DNA of 64,000 nucleotides. Origin: Nevskiaceae bacterium (lineage in GTDB: Bacteria; Pseudomonadota; Gammaproteobacteria; Steroidobacterales; Steroidobacteraceae). Position 1 is the stretch's first letter, and every line of letters starts with the position of its first letter. This document shows positions 18,087 to 27,906 of this stretch, in pieces. The notes below the pieces were generated by a model, which ran no database searches, was not told the DNA's origin, and worked only from the letters and a program-made list of their open reading frames with translations. Position numbers and translations under genes: made by a program. The stretch lies in NCBI GenBank assembly GCA_018883185.1, contig VEQP01000008.1, forward strand, positions 1-64,000. The letters run 5' to 3'.

Positions 18087-19426
18087 GCTCGATGAGCGCA
18101 GCACGATCTACCCCGTCCCGTAGCCGCGCCATGGGCTTCGCGATGCGCTGGTTGCTGACGATGCTGCCAGTGATCGGGTTTGCCGCCGATTCGGCGAGTG
18201 CGCCGGCGCGCTTCGAGGGCGTGGCGAGCTGCGCCTCGTCCCTGTGCCACGGCTCTGCGCGGCCCTTGAGCGCGCACGACGTCCTGCAAAACGAATACGT
18301 GACCTGGTCGCAGTTCGACCCCCACTCCAGCGCGTATCGCGTATTGCTGGAGCCACGCAGTCGACAGATCGCCGAACGGATGGGCCTCGGTCCGGCGCAC
18401 AAGGCGCCGCAATGCCTTGCCTGCCATGCGGAGGTGGTGCCGGCGGCACGTAGCGCTGCGCGACATCAGCTGAGCGATGGCATCGGTTGCGAGAGTTGTC
18501 ACGGCGCGGCGGAGCGATGGCTGCCCACGCATCATCAATCCCCGGCAGTCAGCCACGCGGATAATCTGGCGCGCGGCCTCGTCGCGCTCGAACAGCCTCG
18601 GGTGCGCGCTGAAGTGTGCACCGGCTGTCACGTCGGTGATCGCAACCGCTTTGCCAATCACGCCATGATGGCCGCAGGGCATCCGCGACTGGTGTTTGAC
18701 CTTGAGACCTACACTGAACTGTGGCGCACCAGCGGCGGGCGCGAGCACTATCGCAAGCGCAGTGCGCAACCGCCCGCGGTTTGGCTGACTGGAATCATTA
18801 GTGCCACGCGCCGACAGTTCGAGTTGCTCGATGCGCATGCGGCACGCAGCCTGAGGGCTGACTTTTCCGTTTATGCCTGCCACACCTGTCATCGTGATCT
18901 GCGTGTCGCGGCTTTCGGTGCGGCTGAGGCGGGCGCATCGCGGGCAGTCGACCCGCTGGCCGGCGCGCCCGGAGAGCTGCGCATGCAGGATGGGCAGCTG
19001 CGCTTGCTGCTGGTAATCGCTGATGCGCTGCAACTCGATTCGCGCGAGCTCACGGCGGCAACGCGGCGGCTGCAAGCGGCCTTGAACCGTGACCCCGCTC
19101 AGCTGCCTGCCGCGCTGAGCGAGGTGCGTCAAAAACTGGAGGCTCTTGGGGCTGAACTGACGCGGCGAACATGGACGCAACGCGAGTCGCGCGTGGCGTT
19201 TGACGCGTTGCTGCGTGCGGCGCGCAGCGGCAGTTTTCCGGACCCCGCAGCGGCAGAACAGGCGGCCATGGGGCTCGTCATGCTGCTTGCGGAGCTTGAT
19301 CTCGATCGATCTCGCAGCGCTGAGATCGATGCGCTGTTTGCAACACTCCGCGATGACAACGCCTTCGATGGCCGCCGGTTTGCCCGCGTGCTCGAACAGT
19401 TGGAAAAGTCCGCTGCGATGAGATGA
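18083..19426 (+). CDS. Pentahaem cytochrome c, c554-like, with one CX4CH site
   Basis: The 447-residue product has a signal peptide (MRWLLTMLPVIGFAADSASA after a basic N-terminus). Five haem-attachment sites are seen: an atypical CASSLCH (CX4CH) near residue 51, then CLACH, CESCH, CTGCH and CHTCH. The spacing and the phrase SQFDPHSSAYRVL resemble cytochrome c554-type multihaem domains. The last ~130 residues are haem-free and helical (LQLDSRELTAATRRLQAAL). It is the last gene of the redox cluster; its ATG overlaps the previous stop by 4 bp, and the convergent mgtE ends only 9 bp downstream. It is probably a periplasmic electron shuttle or a small reductase/oxidase subunit; the substrate is unknown. 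Confidence 0.82.
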   Translation: MSSMSAARSTPSRSRAMGFAMRWLLTMLPVIGFAADSASAPARFEGVASCASSLCHGSARPLSAHDVLQNEYVTWSQFDPHSSAYRVLLEPRSRQIAERMGLGPAHKAPQCLACHAEVVPAARSAARHQLSDGIGCESCHGAAERWLPTHHQSPAVSHADNLARGLVALEQPRVRAEVCTGCHVGDRNRFANHAMMAAGHPRLVFDLETYTELWRTSGGREHYRKRSAQPPAVWLTGIISATRRQFELLDAHAARSLRADFSVYACHTCHRDLRVAAFGAAEAGASRAVDPLAGAPGELRMQDGQLRLLLVIADALQLDSRELTAATRRLQAALNRDPAQLPAALSEVRQKLEALGAELTRRTWTQRESRVAFDALLRAARSGSFPDPAAAEQAAMGLVMLLAELDLDRSRSAEIDALFATLRDDNAFDGRRFARVLEQLEKSAAMR

Positions 19427-19435
19427 ACGCGGCGT

Positions 19436-20785
19436 TCAGGTCAGGAACAAGGCGCCAAGGCCGAGCAGCGTTGCAAAGCCGATGCAGTCGGTGAAAGTCG
19501 TCAGGATGACGCCTGCCGACAGCGCCGGGTCGATATCGAGACGACGCAGCGCCATGGGCACGATCACGCCAACGGCCGCTGCCGCGAGCAGATTGACCAG
19601 CATGGCGGCGGCGATGATCACGGCGATCTGCCAGGTGTCGAACCACAGTACCGTGACTGCGCCGACGACAAAGGCCCATAGCAGTCCGTTGAGTCCGCCG
19701 ACCGCGATTTCCTTAAAGAGCAGCCAGCGCGCGTTCGACCACTGCACCTGACCGAGTGCGATGCCGCGAATGATCAGGGTCACGGTCTGGGTGCCGGCGA
19801 TGCCGCCCATCGAGGCGACGATAGGCATCAAGGCTGCGAGCGCAGCCACCTTTTCGATGGTGCCTTCGAAGGTCTTGACCACGGCCGCGGCCAGAAAGGC
19901 GGTCACCAGGTTGATTCCGAGCCAGAGCAAGCGACGCCGGGTTGAGGGCACGATGCCCGCGAAAAGATCTTCTTCGTCTTGCAGGCCCGCCATCGAGCGC
20001 ACCGAGTGCTCGGCTTCCTCGCGGATCACGTCGACGACGTCATCGACCGTGATGCGTCCGAGCAGTCGGCCCTCGCCGTTGACCACGGCCGCCGAAACGA
20101 GATCGCGCTCTTGGAAGAGCTGCGCCACATCATGCGCGGCGAGCTCGGGTTCGATGCGCGCCGCTTCCGTATCGAGACTCTCGCCGACGATGTCTTCCGG
20201 GTCACCGGTGATGATCCGCGTCAGCGCGATGGTGCCGAGATAGCGATCATCGCGATCGACGACGAACAGGCTGTCAGTGCGCGGCGGCAGCTCGCCGCGC
20301 ATGCGCAGATAGCGTAATACCACCTCGAGCGTGACGTCGGGTCGCACGCTTACGGTGTCGGTGTTCATCAGACCGCCCGCGCTGTCCTCGGGCCAGGAGA
20401 GAACCTTGCGCAGCCGTTCGCGATCGCGCTGGTCCATGGAACGCAGGACCTGCAGGGTTACGGTCTCGGGCAGCTCGCCAACGAGGTCGGCGAGATCGTC
20501 GAGTTCGAGGCCTTCGGCGGCGGCGACGAGCTCTTCGGTTTCCATCTCCTCGATGAGCTCCTGACGGACGCTCTCGCTGAGCTCGACGAGCACATCGCCC
20601 TCGAGCTCCGGATCAACCATGCTCCACACCACTTCGCGTTGCCGCGAGGGCACCGACTCCAGCAGCAGCGCAATCTCGGCTGGGTGCATCGCCGCCACCA
20701 TGCGCTGCGCCGGGCGCAGCGTGCCGGCGTCGAGAGCTTCACGCAACGCCGCGAGCCGTGCGTCCTTGCGGCTGACGACGGTCAC
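19436..20785 (-). CDS. mgtE: MgtE-type magnesium transporter
   Basis: This 449-residue MgtE channel protein has an N-terminal helical superhelix domain (to ~130) with the usual LLESVPSRQREVVW and ELPETVTLQVL segments. Two CBS domains follow (VSVRPDVTLEVVLRYL; VVDRDDRYLGTIALTRI; GRLLGRITVDDVVDVI), and a five-helix membrane domain of about residues 285-449 contains PIVASMGGIAGTQT. It imports Mg2+ and is gated by cytoplasmic Mg2+ bound to the N and CBS domains. The start is GTG at 20785, overlapping the rapZ stop by 4 bp, so it is the last gene of the kdsD-lpt-rpoN operon. Its end lies 9 bp from the convergent cytochrome gene. Confidence 0.95.
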   Translation of the reverse strand: MTVVSRKDARLAALREALDAGTLRPAQRMVAAMHPAEIALLLESVPSRQREVVWSMVDPELEGDVLVELSESVRQELIEEMETEELVAAAEGLELDDLADLVGELPETVTLQVLRSMDQRDRERLRKVLSWPEDSAGGLMNTDTVSVRPDVTLEVVLRYLRMRGELPPRTDSLFVVDRDDRYLGTIALTRIITGDPEDIVGESLDTEAARIEPELAAHDVAQLFQERDLVSAAVVNGEGRLLGRITVDDVVDVIREEAEHSVRSMAGLQDEEDLFAGIVPSTRRRLLWLGINLVTAFLAAAVVKTFEGTIEKVAALAALMPIVASMGGIAGTQTVTLIIRGIALGQVQWSNARWLLFKEIAVGGLNGLLWAFVVGAVTVLWFDTWQIAVIIAAAMLVNLLAAAAVGVIVPMALRRLDIDPALSAGVILTTFTDCIGFATLLGLGALFLT

Positions 20786-21660
20786 GAACGCGCCGAGAGC
20801 GAACTGTGGCGGTGGGTGAGGTCGGTCACTTTACCGGCGAGACGCAGGCGCAAGCGCTCGACGAGATAGACCGAGCGATGCTGCCCGCCCGTGCAGCCGA
20901 TGCCGACGGTGAGGTAGCGGCGAGAGGCACGCTGGTGATCTTCGATGCGCGCCAGAATGAAATTCTCCAGATCGCCAAGTAGGCGCTCGACGCTCGGTTC
21001 CGCATCGAGGTAGTCCATGACGGGTCGATCGAGACCGGTGAGGTCGCGAAGTTCACCCACCCAATAGGGATTGGGCAGCGTGCGGGCGTCCATGACGAAA
21101 TCGCAGTCGCCCGGGATGCCGTACTTGAAGCCGAACGACACCAGTGACACCGACAAGCGCCCCGACTGCCGCTGATCGATGCGTTGCACCACCATCTCGC
21201 GCAACTGATGTACGCCGAGGTGTGTGGTGTCGATGACCAGATCGGCGATCTGGATGACCGGGTCGAGCAGATCACGCTCCCGCGAGATCGCGCCCTGCAG
21301 TGTGTCCTCGAGGCGCGACAGCGGGTGACGACGCTTGGTCTCACCGAATCGACGAAGTAGTTCCGCGTCCGAAGCGGTGACGACAAGTAATTGGCAGCGC
21401 AGGCCGCTGCGTCGCAGCGTGCCGATCAGTTCCGGGATGTTGGTGAGGCCGATCGACACGTCGCGTGCGTCGATACCGATGCCGATCTTACGACCGAAGT
21501 TCGCACCATCGCGCAGCGCGTGGGAGACGAAGGTCTCGAGCATCGAAGCGGGCAGATTGTCGATGCAGAAATGGCCGAGATCCTCGAGCGCATTGAGGAC
21601 CACGCTCTTGCCGGCCCCCGAGAGGCCGCTGACCAGAATGATGTCGAGCGTGGTCCCCAT
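20782..21660 (-). CDS. rapZ: RNase adapter protein RapZ
   Basis: The 292-residue product is typical of RapZ/YvcJ. It has Walker A GLSGAGKS at residues 12-19, the following VVLNALEDLGHFCIDNLP, the segment ADLVIDTT, and the C-terminal signature VGIGCTGGQHRSVYLVERL. In enterobacteria RapZ binds GlmZ sRNA, guides RNase E to it, and thereby tunes GlmS and amino-sugar supply for cell-wall precursors. It sits 6 bp after hpf. The ptsN gene that often lies between hpf and rapZ is missing here. The start is ATG 21660. Confidence 0.96.
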   Translation of the reverse strand: MGTTLDIILVSGLSGAGKSVVLNALEDLGHFCIDNLPASMLETFVSHALRDGANFGRKIGIGIDARDVSIGLTNIPELIGTLRRSGLRCQLLVVTASDAELLRRFGETKRRHPLSRLEDTLQGAISRERDLLDPVIQIADLVIDTTHLGVHQLREMVVQRIDQRQSGRLSVSLVSFGFKYGIPGDCDFVMDARTLPNPYWVGELRDLTGLDRPVMDYLDAEPSVERLLGDLENFILARIEDHQRASRRYLTVGIGCTGGQHRSVYLVERLRLRLAGKVTDLTHRHSSLSARS

Positions 21661-21666
21661 TGAATC

Positions 21667-21984
21667 TCACTGCCGCGCGCGGCGTCCCTCATCGACGTGA
21701 TGATCGGTGATCTTGTCCTTACGCTTCTTGACCAATCGGTCGAGCTTGTCGGCCAGCGCATCAATGGCTTCGTACATGTTGGCGGCCTCGGCCACGGCAT
21801 GGATGTCACCGCCGCTGACCTTGAGTGTTGCCTCGGCTTTATGACGGAGCTTCTCGACCGACAGCACGTAGTGTACGTCGAGCACCTGGTCGAAATGGCG
21901 AACGATGCGATCCATTTTTTTCAGGACGTACGCACGCATCGATTCGGTGACTTCGACATGATGACCCGTGACGGATATCTGCAT
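21667..21984 (-). CDS. hpf: Ribosome hibernation promoting factor (short HPF)
   Basis: The start is placed at ATG 21984, which has AGGAGA about 5 nt upstream; the longer open frame to 22236 runs into rpoN and has no family support. The 105-residue product starts MQISVTGHHVEVTESMRAYV and has the beta-alpha-beta-alpha HPF/YfiA fold, with the conserved LKVSGGDIHAVAEAANMYEAI region and basic VKKRKDKI. It binds the 30S subunit, and the short form promotes 100S dimers in stationary phase. It lies 31 bp downstream of rpoN, the usual arrangement in proteobacteria. Confidence 0.95.
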   Translation of the reverse strand: MQISVTGHHVEVTESMRAYVLKKMDRIVRHFDQVLDVHYVLSVEKLRHKAEATLKVSGGDIHAVAEAANMYEAIDALADKLDRLVKKRKDKITDHHVDEGRRARQ

Positions 21985-22015
21985 GATGGTCTCCTGTTCT
22001 ACCGTGTGTCTGTGA

Positions 22016-23443
22016 CTACCGTGTGCCTGTTTTCTTTCGTTCCGCGGAGGATTCGATGCCGAGTCCCTCTCGGTACTTTGCCACCGTCCGCCGCGCCACC
22101 GGTATGCCCTCGGCCGACAATATCTCCGCGATCCGATTGTCGGACAGGGGCGAGCCCGGATCTTCGTCACGGATGAGTTTGCGGATCTTGGCGCGGATCG
22201 CCGTGGACGAGGTTCCTTGGCCGTCGCCGCCCTCAACCTGACTCGAGAAGAAGTATCGCAGTTCGAACACGCCCCGGGGCGTATGTAGGTACTTTCCCGA
22301 AGTCACCCGGGAGATCGTCGATTCGTGCATCTCGATGGCGCTGGCGATGTCTTTCAAGATCATCGGTCGCATGTGCTCTTCGCCATGCAGCAAAAACTCG
22401 TTCTGGCGCTGCACGATGGCTCGGGCCACCTTGAGCAAGGTTTCGTTGCGGATCTCAAGGCTTTTAAGCAGCCAGCGCGCCTCTTGCAGTTGCGTGCGCA
22501 TCATGGCGTGGGCGCTGCCGCGCCCGAGCATGCCGGCATAATCTTGGTTGACTTTGACCCGCGGCAGGGTGCCCGGGTTGAGTTCGACCGCCCAGCCGCG
22601 GTCGGTCCGCCGCACGAACACGTCCGGCACGATGTACTCCGGCCGCGAAGCGCTGATGACCGAGCCCGGCCTCGGGTGACAGGCGCGCACCAGGGCCACC
22701 GCCGCCGCCAGCTCCTCATCGTCGACTTGCAGCACGCGTCGTAGCGGTTGCAGATCGCGTTGTGCGAGCAGATCGAGATGCTGTGCGGCGATGCGGCGTG
22801 CGAGCGGCAGGGCAGGCGTCGCGGGATCCAGACGGGCCAGCTGCAGCGTGAGGCATTCGGCGAGGTTACGGGCGCCGACACCGACCGGCTCGAGCAACTG
22901 CACGAGCAGCAGCACGCGCTCGATCTCCTCTTCGTCACGCTTGATCTGAGGTTGCAGCGAGGCGCCGATTTCGGCCAGTGTTTCGGTGAGGTAGCCGTCG
23001 TCGTTGAGTGCATCGACAATGGCCGTGGCAACGATCAGATCTTCTTCGGTGAGGCCGAGCAGACCAAGTTGATCCAGCAGGTGATCGCGCAGCGTCTCGC
23101 CGCGCTCATCGACGATGTCCCGCTCGCGTTCCTCGTCATCTTCGGCGCGGCCTGCGTCACTGCCCGTGCCCGGTCGATCGGCCCAGGGCTGATCGACGAC
23201 CTCGATCTCCACGGGCTCGTAGGTGTCTACCACGGGGGTCTGCTCGAGCGCGGTGAAGGATGTGGTGAGCTCCACCTCCTCCTCGGGCTCTTCCTGCTCG
23301 AGCATGACGTTGGTCTCGAGCAACTCGCTGATGTGTTGTTGCAGCTCAAGCGTCGGCATCTGCAGGAGGCGAATCGCCTGCTGCAACTGCGGGGTCATGG
23401 TCAGGGACTGACCGAGCTTGAGTTGCAGGGACTGCTTCAGCAT
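22016..23443 (-). CDS. rpoN: RNA polymerase sigma-54 factor RpoN
   Basis: The 475-residue product has all three sigma-54 regions. Region I (residues 1-50) is Gln/Leu-rich (LKLGQSLTMTPQLQQAIRLL) and contacts activators. An acidic region II linker covers ~50-115. Region III has the core-binding domain, a helix-turn-helix (SAIEMHESTISRVTSGKY) and the C-terminal RpoN box ARRTVAKYRE that reads the -24 element. It directs transcription that needs an AAA+ enhancer-binding protein. It lies 23 bp after lptB and before hpf. The start ATG 23443 fits the family exactly. Confidence 0.97.
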   Translation of the reverse strand: MLKQSLQLKLGQSLTMTPQLQQAIRLLQMPTLELQQHISELLETNVMLEQEEPEEEVELTTSFTALEQTPVVDTYEPVEIEVVDQPWADRPGTGSDAGRAEDDEERERDIVDERGETLRDHLLDQLGLLGLTEEDLIVATAIVDALNDDGYLTETLAEIGASLQPQIKRDEEEIERVLLLVQLLEPVGVGARNLAECLTLQLARLDPATPALPLARRIAAQHLDLLAQRDLQPLRRVLQVDDEELAAAVALVRACHPRPGSVISASRPEYIVPDVFVRRTDRGWAVELNPGTLPRVKVNQDYAGMLGRGSAHAMMRTQLQEARWLLKSLEIRNETLLKVARAIVQRQNEFLLHGEEHMRPMILKDIASAIEMHESTISRVTSGKYLHTPRGVFELRYFFSSQVEGGDGQGTSSTAIRAKIRKLIRDEDPGSPLSDNRIAEILSAEGIPVARRTVAKYREGLGIESSAERKKTGTR

Positions 23444-23466
23444 CGGCGTACGGCCGCTCTGCGAAC

Positions 23467-24192
23467 CTAGAGTCGGAACGACTCTCCCAAGTACACCTCA
23501 CGGACCCTCGGATTGGCAAGGATTTCCTCTGCCGAACCGGACGCGATCACCACACCATCACCGATGATGTAGGACCGCTGACAAACGCCCAGTGTTTCGC
23601 GGACATTATGATCGGTGATCAACACGCCAATATTGCGCGCCGACAACTCACGTACGATGCGCTGGATATCCATTACGGAAATCGGATCGACGCCGGCGAA
23701 GGGCTCATCGAGCAGCAAAAAGCGCGGGTTGGCGGCGAGGGCTCGGGCGATCTCCACACGACGACGCTCGCCGCCGGAGAGCGCCATGCCTAGCGAGCGA
23801 CGCACGTGTGCGATGCGCAGATCCGAGAGAATCTCCTCGAGGCGCACAGCGCGCGCCGCGGGATCAAGATCATCGCGCGTCTCGAGGATCGCGTTGATAT
23901 TGTCCTCGACCGTGAGGCGGCGAAACACTGAGGCTTCCTGCGGCAGATAACCGATGCCCGCGCGGGCGCGGCGATGGATGGGCTCGTGGGTGAGATCCTG
24001 CTCATCGAGTTGTATCCGCCCGCCATCGGCAGGCACGAGACCGACGATCATGTAAAAGGCCGTGGTCTTACCGGCGCCGTTGGGTCCGAGCAGGCCGACG
24101 ACTTCACCGGCCCCGACTTCGAGCGACAGGTCGGTGACGATGCGCCGGCCGCCATAGGCCTTGGCGAGGTGCAAGGCGCGCAGCCGGCTCAC
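23467..24192 (-). CDS. lptB: LPS export ABC transporter ATPase LptB
   Basis: The start is GTG 24192, overlapping the lptA stop by 4 bp. This gives a 241-residue protein, the usual LptB length; the longer open frame to 24750 is a shadow of lptA. Motifs include Walker A GPNGAGKT, the Q-loop [16 protein letters not shown], the ABC signature LSGGERRR, Walker [13 protein letters not shown] and the switch His in VLITDHNV. It powers extraction of LPS from the inner membrane together with LptF and LptG, which are not in this window, and with LptC. Confidence 0.97.
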   Translation of the reverse strand: MSRLRALHLAKAYGGRRIVTDLSLEVGAGEVVGLLGPNGAGKTTAFYMIVGLVPADGGRIQLDEQDLTHEPIHRRARAGIGYLPQEASVFRRLTVEDNINAILETRDDLDPAARAVRLEEILSDLRIAHVRRSLGMALSGGERRRVEIARALAANPRFLLLDEPFAGVDPISVMDIQRIVRELSARNIGVLITDHNVRETLGVCQRSYIIGDGVVIASGSAEEILANPRVREVYLGESFRL

Positions 24193-24776
24193 TGTTTTGG
24201 CTCCGGTGGCTTGATGGTGATGCGCACCCGGCCGGAGTCCCCGGTCGGCTGGCCGGCCTCGACGCGTTGCTGGCGCACGTTGTAGACGAGCGTATCGCCC
24301 CGAATCTCGCTGCGGCCATCGCTCAGCCACGATTGACCGCGCAGACTCACAGTGCCGACGCCCAGATCGTAAACGATGACATCGGCACGCCCGACCGCCT
24401 TGTTGCCGCTCTCGAGCCGTTGCTCGAACTCGGCTTGCTTGCCGCGGATCGTGGCGAGCGCGACGCGATTGAGTCGGAACACCACGGTTGCTTCGTCCGA
24501 GCGCAAAGCGCCGTTTTCGAGATCGAGTTTGACCTTGCCGCTCAACGTCCAGGTGGCATCGGCAAAGTCGAGTCCCGTGGCGCGAGCACGCTCGGCGGCC
24601 ACGCGCACCTTGCCCTGCGTGATGATCACGTCGCGGAAGAGCAAGGTGTTGCTGCGGTAGTCCATTTCGGAGGAGGCGGCATCGAGAGTGATGTCGCCGG
24701 CCTGCTGAGCACGCAGCAGCGGGCTCGCCGCCAGCAGCAGTGCGAGCCAAAGTGCCTTACGGAGTGAAGCGGCCAT
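24189..24776 (-). CDS. lptA: LPS transport periplasmic protein LptA
   Basis: The start is ATG 24776, giving a clean signal peptide ([21 protein letters not shown]) and a 195-residue product. The upstream in-frame extension to 24905 codes for an Arg/Cys-rich segment overlapping lptC. The mature part is the OstA/LptA beta-jellyroll type ([27 protein letters not shown]). It forms the periplasmic bridge between LptC and LptD. The gene overlaps lptC by 20 bp and lptB by 4 bp, indicating tight translational coupling. Confidence 0.95.
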   Translation of the reverse strand: MAASLRKALWLALLLAASPLLRAQQAGDITLDAASSEMDYRSNTLLFRDVIITQGKVRVAAERARATGLDFADATWTLSGKVKLDLENGALRSDEATVVFRLNRVALATIRGKQAEFEQRLESGNKAVGRADVIVYDLGVGTVSLRGQSWLSDGRSEIRGDTLVYNVRQQRVEAGQPTGDSGRVRITIKPPEPKQ

Positions 24777-25293
24777 GCACGTCTGCGCGAATGCGCGCTT
24801 GGTATGTTTTGAGGTCGGCCTCGAGGCCCGTACCCTCGAGGCGGTGATCTTGCAACATGATCGACACCGCACCCGGGGCGACCGCTCGCGAGCTTGCGAG
24901 GTCATAGTTCAGCTGCCCGGTGCGTATGCTCACCGGGGCCAAGGTGCCGGCCGGTTGACCGTCGAGCCGCACCTCGCCTTCAAGCAGGATGCGCTGCGCA
25001 TCGGCGGGCATCCGCCCTCGCGCGGCTTGCAGATGCCACTGTGCGTCCTCGGCCTTCAGGCGCATGTCGATGTCTGTGAGCACGATGTCCCGATTCGCTG
25101 GGCGCTGCTCGATGTATGCGGCCTGCAAGGTGAACCGCGGGCGCCCATCGGCACCGGTTTCAATGATTTCTGCATCGCGCGCCGAGTATCCGCGCTCGAG
25201 CATAGTCGCTCGCGCGGCCTCGTCGGTGGTGCGCAGGTCGGTCGAACATCCGGCGAACCCCAGCATGGCGAATATCAGTGCAGCCGCACGCAT
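24757..25293 (-). CDS. lptC: LPS export protein LptC
   Basis: The 178-residue product is of LptC length and begins with a hydrophobic N-terminus (AALIFAMLGFAGCSTD). It contains LptC features such as RYTLQA-like RFTLQAAYIEQRP and TDIDMRLKAEDAQWHLQAARG. The N-terminus carries a lipobox-like LGFAGC, so this copy may be a lipoprotein instead of having an uncleaved TM helix as in E. coli. It receives LPS from LptBFG and passes it to LptA. It starts 1 bp after kdsD ends. Confidence 0.92.
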   Translation of the reverse strand: MRAAALIFAMLGFAGCSTDLRTTDEAARATMLERGYSARDAEIIETGADGRPRFTLQAAYIEQRPANRDIVLTDIDMRLKAEDAQWHLQAARGRMPADAQRILLEGEVRLDGQPAGTLAPVSIRTGQLNYDLASSRAVAPGAVSIMLQDHRLEGTGLEADLKTYQARIRADVHGRFTP

Positions 25294-25294
25294 G

Positions 25295-26314
25295 TCACAT
25301 CACACCCTGTCGCAGCAGGTCGTGCACGTTGAGCGCGCCGACGAGCATGCCCGCGGCATCGACGACCGGCAGTGCGGTGATGCGATGCTGCTCCATCAGT
25401 CGCACGGCTTCGACCGCGAGCGCTTGGCTTGAGACGCTCTTGCACGGCTGGGTCATCACCTCACCCATGTGCGCGCCGTGTACATCGACACGCCGATCGA
25501 GCGAGCGCCGCAGATCCCCATCCGTGTAGACGCCGGCAGGCCGTCCCGTGGCATCGACGATCACGGTCATGCCGAGACCTTTGCGCGACATTTCAAGAAG
25601 ACCCTCGGCCATCGAAGTGTCGGCCGTCACTCGCGGCACTTCATCGCCGCGACGCATGACGTCTTCGACTCGCAGCAGCAAGCGTCGGCCGAGACTGCCA
25701 CCCGGGTGCGAGCGCGCAAAATCTTCGGCGGTGAAGCCGCGCGCTTCGAGCAGTGCCACGGCCAGTGCATCGCCCATGGCGAGAGTGGCCGTGGTGCTTG
25801 CGGTTGGGGCGAGATTGAGCGGACAGGCTTCCTCGGCGACGCTCACATCGAGATGCACGGCGGCGGCTCGCGCGAGTGTCGAGGCGGCATTGCCCGTCAA
25901 GGCAATCACCGGCACGCCCAGTCGGGCGATGGGTGTGAGCAGCGCCAGAATCTCCGGCGTCTCGCCCGAGTTCGACAGGGCCAGCACCACATCCCCGCGC
26001 GTGATCATGCCGATGTCGCCGTGGCTCGCCTCGGCCGGGTGCAGGAAGAAGGCAGGGCTTCCGGTGCTCGCCAGGGTGGCGGCGATCTTGCCGCCGATGT
26101 GTCCCGACTTGCCCATGCCCGTGACCACGATGCGCCCGGCGCAGCCTAGGCACAGCCTGCAGGCCTCGGCGAAGGCCTGGTCGATGCGGCTTTCTAGCGC
26201 AATGAGACCGCGAATTTCGGTGCCTAGCGCCCGCCGGCCGGCCGCAACGAGACGGCCTGGGTCGGCATCGCCGGCCCGGGTAGCCTGGGCAGTCCCTTGG
26301 GCAGGAATTGTCAT
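25295..26314 (-). CDS. kdsD: Arabinose-5-phosphate isomerase KdsD
   Basis: The 339-residue enzyme has an N-terminal SIS sugar-isomerase domain (RIVVTGMGKSGHIGGKIAAT; LHPAEASHGDIGMI; LALSNSGETPEI) and two C-terminal CBS domains (DVMRRGDEVPRV; GVYTDGDLRRSLD; ALPVVDAAGMLVGALNVHD). It converts ribulose-5-phosphate to arabinose-5-phosphate, the first step of Kdo synthesis for LPS. It is the first gene of the minus-strand kdsD-lptCAB-rpoN-hpf-rapZ-mgtE run. kdsC, normally next, is absent. Its ATG (26312-26314) is only about 20 bp from the divergent ibaG start. Confidence 0.96.
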   Translation of the reverse strand: MTIPAQGTAQATRAGDADPGRLVAAGRRALGTEIRGLIALESRIDQAFAEACRLCLGCAGRIVVTGMGKSGHIGGKIAATLASTGSPAFFLHPAEASHGDIGMITRGDVVLALSNSGETPEILALLTPIARLGVPVIALTGNAASTLARAAAVHLDVSVAEEACPLNLAPTASTTATLAMGDALAVALLEARGFTAEDFARSHPGGSLGRRLLLRVEDVMRRGDEVPRVTADTSMAEGLLEMSRKGLGMTVIVDATGRPAGVYTDGDLRRSLDRRVDVHGAHMGEVMTQPCKSVSSQALAVEAVRLMEQHRITALPVVDAAGMLVGALNVHDLLRQGVM

Positions 26315-26333
26315 GGAATGGCATCATACCGCC

Positions 26334-27861
<1,528 letters not shown>

Positions 27862-27906
27862 GCCGAGTCGCGACGGCGAGTCGTTCTAGCGCCGGATCAC
27901 GCACCA

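Noticed and set aside
27862-27906. Possible bidirectional terminator between murA and the DegS-like gene
   Set aside because: No convincing stem and no T or A run is present.
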